Assembly (NCBI GenBank): GCA_002102555.1
Contig: MCFL01000173.1
Location: 1-52,611, forward strand
From: Catenaria anguillulae PL171
Lineage: Eukaryota; Blastocladiomycota; Blastocladiomycetes; Blastocladiales; Catenariaceae
Length of the DNA: 52,611 nt
Reading direction: 5' to 3'
The notes beneath the pieces are model-generated. The model saw only the letters and a program-made list of their open reading frames with translations, was not told where the DNA came from and made no database searches. Of this stretch, positions 46,413 to 52,611 are shown piece after piece (position 1 is the stretch's first letter; every line of letters begins with the position of its first letter). The position numbers and the translations under genes were made by a program.

Positions 46413-49400
46413 ATGGTCAACGTTTTTGTCCAAACCGGCGCTCTTGTCCGCAAGAATGCGCTCGTGTTGATGCGTTCCCCGTTCCAGTTGGCCATTGCCC
46501 TCCTCATGCCCCTTTTAGCTCTCTTCATTGCCGTCTTTTCGTCAAACGCCCTCGCCAACAACTTCAAGAAATCCGCCGCAAAGTCCACCTCCCTGGTCAA
46601 CCCGCCCGTTAATCTGGTCGAATACCCAAAGTGCTCGGGATCGCTTCAATCTTGCCCCAACCGCCCCCGTGTGTACTATGCTCCGACCGACGTGTACCAC
46701 TCGAAGGTTGTCGAATCGCTGGCTGCGGATCTCGGTCTCACCATGGGAACAGATGTGTTTGGATTCCCAACCATTGACTCATTGGCCTCTGAGGTTGCCG
46801 ATAGGCAAGTCGCCATCAAGGCCGAGCGCAAGATCAATTATGCCATCACGTTTACGACCTTTGCTCAAGTCGACTCGGCGTTCGGTGTCTCCAAGGGTTC
46901 GGCGCCCACCTTCAACAATGTCCCCGGTGATCTCATGGCCGCCAAGTCGCGCATCAGCGAGGTCAATGGCACGCACTACTCGCTGTGGCAAATCAGCGAC
47001 AGGCAATTCTCCATGGACGACGATGCGACCTTGCCCAACATTGTCTACTCGTCGGAGCCTCTCTTGTTCAAGCATCATTTGGATATGTCGATTACCAAGA
47101 TTGTACGTTCGCATTTTCTCATTTTGCAGTTTTCATTGCACGTGGCTCCTGGCTGACTCGTTCAAATTGACATCAGCGTGCCGAGATGCAAGGGGTGAGT
47201 GTGCCATCAATCAAGCTCGCTGTTTCCCACTTTCCATTGCCCGCGGAACCATCTCGGTCGGCCGGTGGACCAGGCGGACAAGGTCAAGATGCCGAAAAGG
47301 CTGCCGACGGCCAAGCCAAGAAGATGGGCGCTTCATTCTCGGCCGCCTTCGTCATGTTCGGGTTTTCGCCATTGTTGCTTGTCATGACCAATTTGGTGGG
47401 CAGCGAGAGTATGTTCTCTGATTCGCCTTCCATCAACGTTTTTGCTCACCATTCTGTTCCGTTGAACTAATTTAGAGCATACCGGCCTCATTGGCGTCCT
47501 GCGCAAGCTTGGCATGTCGGAAGCTGCGTACTGGCTCGCCACCTTGATTACCGGATCCGTGCTCGTTGTTGCATCGTCAGCTCTGGCGTTGATCGCGACA
47601 CCTACCTTTCCCGAGGCCTTTCAAATGTACAATTGGTCGCCCATCATCACCTTGTCGCTCTTCATTGTCACCGGCCTTCAAATGGTCGCCATCGGCTTGC
47701 TCTTGGTCGCCCTGCTCAACTCGCCGTACGCCACCAACCTGACGGCCGGGTTCCTTTGCATGATTTGCATTCTCGGTTCCGCGCTGCTCGGGTTCACCGA
47801 CAGCATGTCTGGGTACGGCAGCTCGCCGGCTGTTGCCTCCGCGTTCCAGTCCTTATTTGATCCAAGTGTCAAGGGCTGGATTCTCATGACGTTGTTGCCC
47901 TTTGTTGGGTTCGGCAAGGCGTTTTCCGAGCTTTCTATCATGCAGCCCGACAAGAAGGCAACACTGTCGTTTTCCCTCCTAGACTTTTTCGTTACCCGCA
48001 CCTTCACGGTCCGCACCATCGGTGGCAAGTACACCTACACCGTTCATTCTACGCAAACCACATTTGTCGCCATGCTGGTCATGTCGCTTGCCACTATCTT
48101 TGTTGCCATGTACTTGAACCAAGTCGGTCCGCGTCCGCTGTGGTTCCCGTTTTCGCCGACATACTGGGGACTTGGTGACCAGGGCGATGCCAAGCTCAAT
48201 TCCGAGTCAAAGCAGGAGCAGTCGCTCATCGTGCGCAATCTGAAAAAGACGTTTTCGTCGTCGTCCTTCTTCTTTTTCAATCGCAAGACTGTCGAGGCTG
48301 TCAAGGATGTATCCTTCACTGTGCGCAAGGGCCGCGTACTTTCGCTTCTCGGCACGAATGGTGTGTTTCCTCTTTCTCTTGTGTCACTTGGTTATTGTCA
48401 CGGCACTGACCATGAATCACACATAGGTGCTGGCAAGTCCACCTCTGTCAACATGATCACTGGCCTACTTCGCCCAACCAGCGGTTACGTCTCGTGCTTT
48501 GGCACCGGTTCTCTCTCGGCCATTCAACAACAAATTGGCGTGACGGCTCAATCGGACGTAACGTGGCCGCTGCTCACGGCAGGCGACCACATTCGCCTGT
48601 TTGCTGCCTTCAAGGGCGTCTCATCGTCGCCGTCATACGTTCAAGACCGCCTCTCCCAAGTCGGCCTGGAATCCAACGCGGACCAGCCTGTTGGCCAGTT
48701 CAGCGGTGGCATGCGCCGCAGGTTGTGCATCGTGACCTGCTCCATTGGTGAGCCGCCTTTGTGCATTCTCGACGAACCGACAAGTTCACTTGATCCAATT
48801 AACCGGCGCAAGGTGTGGAAATTCATCCAGTCGTTGAAAGCCCATGCTGCTGTCATCCTTGTGGTGCGTTCCGCCTTATGTATTCACTTCTTTATTCTTG
48901 ACTTTGCGTACCTGACCTCTGTTACCGTGTTCCTTGTCTGCAGACACACTTGCTCGACGAAGCCGACGCGCTCGGTGACGAGATCTGCATCATTGACGGT
49001 GGCGAAGTCAAGGCCCAGGGTTCGTCGCTCGCTCTCAAGTCGCAATACGGATCGGGATACGAATGCATTATTCTCGGCAAGGAAGGCGCCACGCTCGACA
49101 ACGTGACGGCCATGGTTCTCCAGTGTGTGCCTGCCGCCAATGTCACGCAGCGCTCGACCGAAATGTTTGCCGTCACGATCCCCAAGTCGTCGTCCGTCAC
49201 GCCGTTGGTTCGGTTGCTCCGGTCGGCGGATCCGAAGCGTGTTGCGCTCGTCGAGTCGTGGGAAATCTCAAACACGACGCTGGAGGGGGTGTTCTTGGCA
49301 GTTGCCGAGAAGGCAAAGGCACAGCGCGAGTCGATGCATCAACATGTTAGCAAGAACGCTGCTGGTGCCGACGGCACAGAGTCGTTTGACTTGCCCAAGT

Positions 49401-52383
49401 TTGTGCCTCGCAAGACCTTGTTCCACCAGGTGTCGGCTGTTTTCCTCAAGGATTGGACTTTCCAACTCAAGCAGCTCAAGGCCACCATCGTCGCATACTT
49501 GATGGCTGCAGTGTTCCTTGGCCTCTATTTCTTTGTGCGCAGTCAGAGCGACGAGTCAATTTGCAACGGTGGCTACTTGGCTTTGCGCACGTCTCGCTCT
49601 ACCGGAACAACGTGCGACCTTGGTGCGCTTCGCAAGCAGTTTACACAAATGGTCGGCGTGTGCTCGCCAAACTCCAAGGCCCCGTGCATGCTCGGTGACA
49701 TGCGCTTGCCCGCCATTTTTAGCTCTGTCGGTTCTAAGGCTGGTGCTCGCTATTGGGTTCAAGATCCGTCGTCGGCCGCTCAAGCGCTCTTGAGCGAAGA
49801 TCAGGGCACCTGGGCTGCTCGGCAGCAGTTTTTGGGCAAGGACATTGACATTCCCGCGGCGTCTGTGACCAAGGTTGACGCCGACCCGATTAACACGATT
49901 CGCGACAACCTCAAGCGCATGTATGCTGCTCGCAAGCCGATTTCGTCGCAATGCGTGCCTTCTGGCTCGCTGCGTGAGGGTGAGCCCGATCCCGAGGCTT
50001 ATCCCGGATCCTCTCAAGAGCAAGATCCCGTCAAGGAGTTCTCCACTTTGCTGCCCGATTTCGGGCTCAAGATCAACTCGCTCACGGCTCAAGGATCGGA
50101 CGTGCACTTTGTGCTGCCTCCCATGCCTTATGGCGCCCAGTACATGATGTCGCTCTACAAGCCCACGGTCGATTGCCAGCAGGCAATCACGCCCAGGATG
50201 TGGACATCCAGTGCCCAATCGCTCGTCCTGTCCAAGATGCAAGAAGCAACGCCCGAGCTTTCGACGCAGGCACTTTATGACACCGAATCTAGGGTGGCCG
50301 AAATGTTTCAAGCTGCAACGGTAGCCCAACTGCGTGCTTCGCTCAAGACTGGCGAGGGCATCTTTGGCATGATTCGCCAGGTGCCCGAGGTCCAAGCTCC
50401 CATGGTCATGCCAATGATTACCAGCATACTCTTGCCCATGGCCCTCTACTCGTTGTTTTCGGCCTACTTGCAGCTCCCATTCCAGGAAAAGGAGGGCGGC
50501 TTGTTTGCGTTTTACCGCGTTCAAGGATTGACGGTTGCGGCGACGTGGTTGGGTCACTGGCTATTTGCCTTGTCATTTACTCTTGTGCCGCTCGTGCTCT
50601 CGGCCGTCTTGGTCGTGTTGGCGATTCCCACCATCAACCTCGGCTCATTCCTCATTCTGTCGATTCTCGCCATCCACGGCTCCATCTCCATGGCCTTCTT
50701 GCTCGCGGCAATCCTCACGTCCACGACCATGGCGCGCCTCTTGTCGTTCTTGTTCCCGCCCGTCGCTGCCGTGCTTTCTGGCGCGCTCACGTTCGGCGGA
50801 TCCGCCCCGTCATTCATGACCATTGTGTTCCCGCCGCTCCCGTTCGCCTTCAACCTGCGTCAACTTGCCCTAACCGCGACACCGAGCTGGGGCTTGGCGC
50901 TTGGCGCTTTTGCTGTCAGCACCGTGTATCTCGTGATTGCCATTGCGCTCATGACCATGGCGGATCACAGTCCGCTCGAGCTGCTCAAGGCACGCGTGTT
51001 TGGCTCCAAAAGGTTGAAGAGTCGCATCAACGCCTTGCAACGGGTGACGTCGAGTTGGGCGACTTGATTGAGGGCGAAGAAGATGACGAGGTCCGCAATG
51101 AACGCATGGAACTCACTCGGTCGGAAAAGGGTGATTTGGATCGGTACGCTGTCAAGGCAGTCAATGTGGAAAAGGCGTTTGGATCGCATCGAGTGCTCAA
51201 GGGGTTGAACATGGCTGTTGCTCCTGGTGTCACATATGGGCTTCTCGGTCACAATGGTTCGTTGCTTTACTTGCGTCCTACATAGCTTTCCATGCATTTG
51301 GCCGGCTCACTTACACTGTGATGTGTGTATGATGTAGGTTGCGGCAAATCAACGCTTCTAAACATCCTCATGGGCAGCTCACGTCCCACTGCCGGCAATG
51401 CCTGGGTCGGCGGCCAGCTCACAACCACCCGTGACTTGTCGTCCATCATTGGTGTTTGCCCGCAGCAAGACATGGTCATTGGCGACTTGACCGTCCTCGA
51501 CAACCTGGCCTTCTTTGCGCGCTTGCGCGGCGCCCCGCTCTTTGGCTCCGAGCTCGATACGCTTGTGCGTCGCTGTGCCGAGCTGGTCGGTCTCAAGGAC
51601 GCTATGAGTCGCCAGGCGTCGGCCTTGTCGGGTGGCATGCGTCGTCGCCTTTCGATTGGCATTGCTGTCATCGGCTCGCCGCAGGTTCTAATGCTTGACG
51701 AGCCCAGTGGCGGCCTCGACGCTGCCAATCGCTTGGGCGTGTGGCGCTTGTTGTCCCGCATTCGCGAGACTGGAAACTGTTCAATTATCTTGACCACGCA
51801 CTATATGGAGTATGTTCATTCAACCTCACAACCAGTTCCGATGGGGCTATGTAACACTGACTGACGTGCTCTTGTCTCTGTCTACAGGGAAGCCGATGCT
51901 CTTTGCTCCCGGATTGGGATCATGGCCGGCGGCCGCATGCGTGTCCTGGGCAACCAAGTATCGCTCAAGAACAAGTACGGCAACGGCTACGTCCTGCACA
52001 TGCAACTCCCCGTGGCCGTTCGGGAAAGCACCGACTCTGGCTCCCAATCCATGCAAGCGCTCGCGCTTGCCGCCGAAAACATGGCCATGGACAGGATGAC
52101 GGCGACGCTTGAGTCGCAGCTGGGTCTGCGCGGCCTTCGCATTCAGCACGAGCACCAGGATCATTTGGCCGAGCAGCGTGCGCGCGGCGGGTCGTTCAAT
52201 GCGCAGGACCGGTCGTGGGCATGGGAGGTCAAGGTCCAGGTGCCGCTGCAAGCAACATGCGACTTGGCCGGCGTGTTCGAGTTGATGGCGCAAGGCGTCG
52301 CGGGAATCAAGGACTGGGGTATCCAGCAGTCGTCGCTTGAAGACATCTTCATTTCCATTTCGAACAAGTACTACCAGTCGTAA
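46413..52383 (+). CDS. ABCA-type full ABC transporter (apparent one-base frameshift in linker)
   Basis: Membrane transporter of the ABCA family, whose members mostly move lipids. Exons 46413-47102, 47177-47408, 47476-48360, 48427-48863, 48944-51256, 51338-51809 and 51888-52383, about 1841 aa. TM1 (FQLAIALLMPLLALFIAVF) precedes a long luminal domain, then a TM bundle. NBD1 has GTNGAGKST, FSGGMRRRLC, CILDEPTSSLD and THLLDE; a second half has TM1 (TIVAYLMAAVFLGLYFFV), another large luminal part and a TM bundle. NBD2 has GHNGCGKST, LSGGMRRRLS, MLDEPSGGLD and THYMEEAD, and ends SSLEDIFISISNKY. In exon 5 the frame changes near 51010 between LLKARVFGSK and EESHQRLATGDVELGDLIEG; one missing base in the A4 run at 51008-51011 would explain it. 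A weak 59-nt intron (50996-51054) is the alternative. Confidence 0.9.
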
Positions 52384-52611
52384 GCAATGGCGTGGAATAG
52401 TATGCGTGGTCTGTGCAAGTGTTTCTGAACTCGTATGCAATTGTAAAAGCATGCAGATTTGTATGGGTGTTGTTTCTTTCGTTGAGATAGAATGCATTGC
52501 TCGTGACTTGCATTTTGCGACCTGCTGTGCTCATGTAATCCCGAAAGAATTCCAATCTATCGAAGAGGGATTTGAGGCAGGCGATATCAGGGCTAGCGAC
52601 AAGCGCTGGCC

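Overview
The window is eukaryotic and reads as a gene-dense contig of an early-diverging, flagellated (zoosporic) fungus. Almost every gene has short GT-AG introns of about 40-160 nt with GTACGT-, GTATGT- or GTGCGT-like donors. Fungal-type content (a secreted chitin deacetylase, an ARO3/ARO4-type DAHP synthase, a MATA-type HMG-box protein) lies beside cilium genes (B9D2 and CFAP161). That combination fits Chytridiomycota or Blastocladiomycota. I lean weakly to Blastocladiomycota because of the ankyrin-like repeat remnant and the GAF-cyclase, but no species can be named from the sequence. I saw no rRNA, CRISPR array, convincing tRNA or intact mobile element. All exon models were read by eye from frame, splice sites and family conservation.

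Layout. 1-112: edge of a possible membrane-protein gene (-). 1584-3241: GPI-anchored chitin deacetylase (-). 4015-5650: seven-TM protein with a C-terminal RGS domain (+). 5946-11144: full MRP/ABCC transporter with TMD0 (-). 11962-16773: large GAF-GAF-PAS class III adenylyl cyclase (-). 17622-19596: eIF2A (+). 20344-21162: Cdc42 GTPase (-). 22330-23055: orphan four-TM protein (+). 23536-26850: DDHD-type phospholipase (+). 27763-30111: unknown protein with a possible duplicated winged-helix-like unit (-). 30518-31408: Ser/Ala-rich tail-anchored orphan (-). 33067-34430: DAHP synthase (+). 34558-36002: CFAP161 (-). 36290-37230: decayed ankyrin-like gene (-). 37424-37900: small CoA-binding-fold protein (-). 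39719-43724: polyQ-rich HMG-box regulator (+). 44218-45203: B9D2 (-). 46413-52383: full ABCA transporter (+).

How the genes relate. As in most fungi these are independent genes, not operons; several pairs share divergent promoters (cyclase/eIF2A, Cdc42/four-TM, chitin deacetylase/RGS, B9D2/ABCA). Functional themes are signalling (7TM-RGS, cAMP synthesis, Cdc42), the flagellum (B9D2, CFAP161), membrane lipid and solute transport (ABCC, ABCA, DDHD lipase) and the cell wall (chitin deacetylase).

Most notable points: the cyclase architecture resembles cyanobacterial CyaB-type enzymes rather than the leucine-rich-repeat Cyr1 of yeasts; the ABCA gene has introns at the identical codon and phase in both Walker A motifs; and two otherwise intact genes (DDHD lipase, ABCA) each show an apparent one-base loss at a four-base homopolymer, which most likely marks assembly errors.
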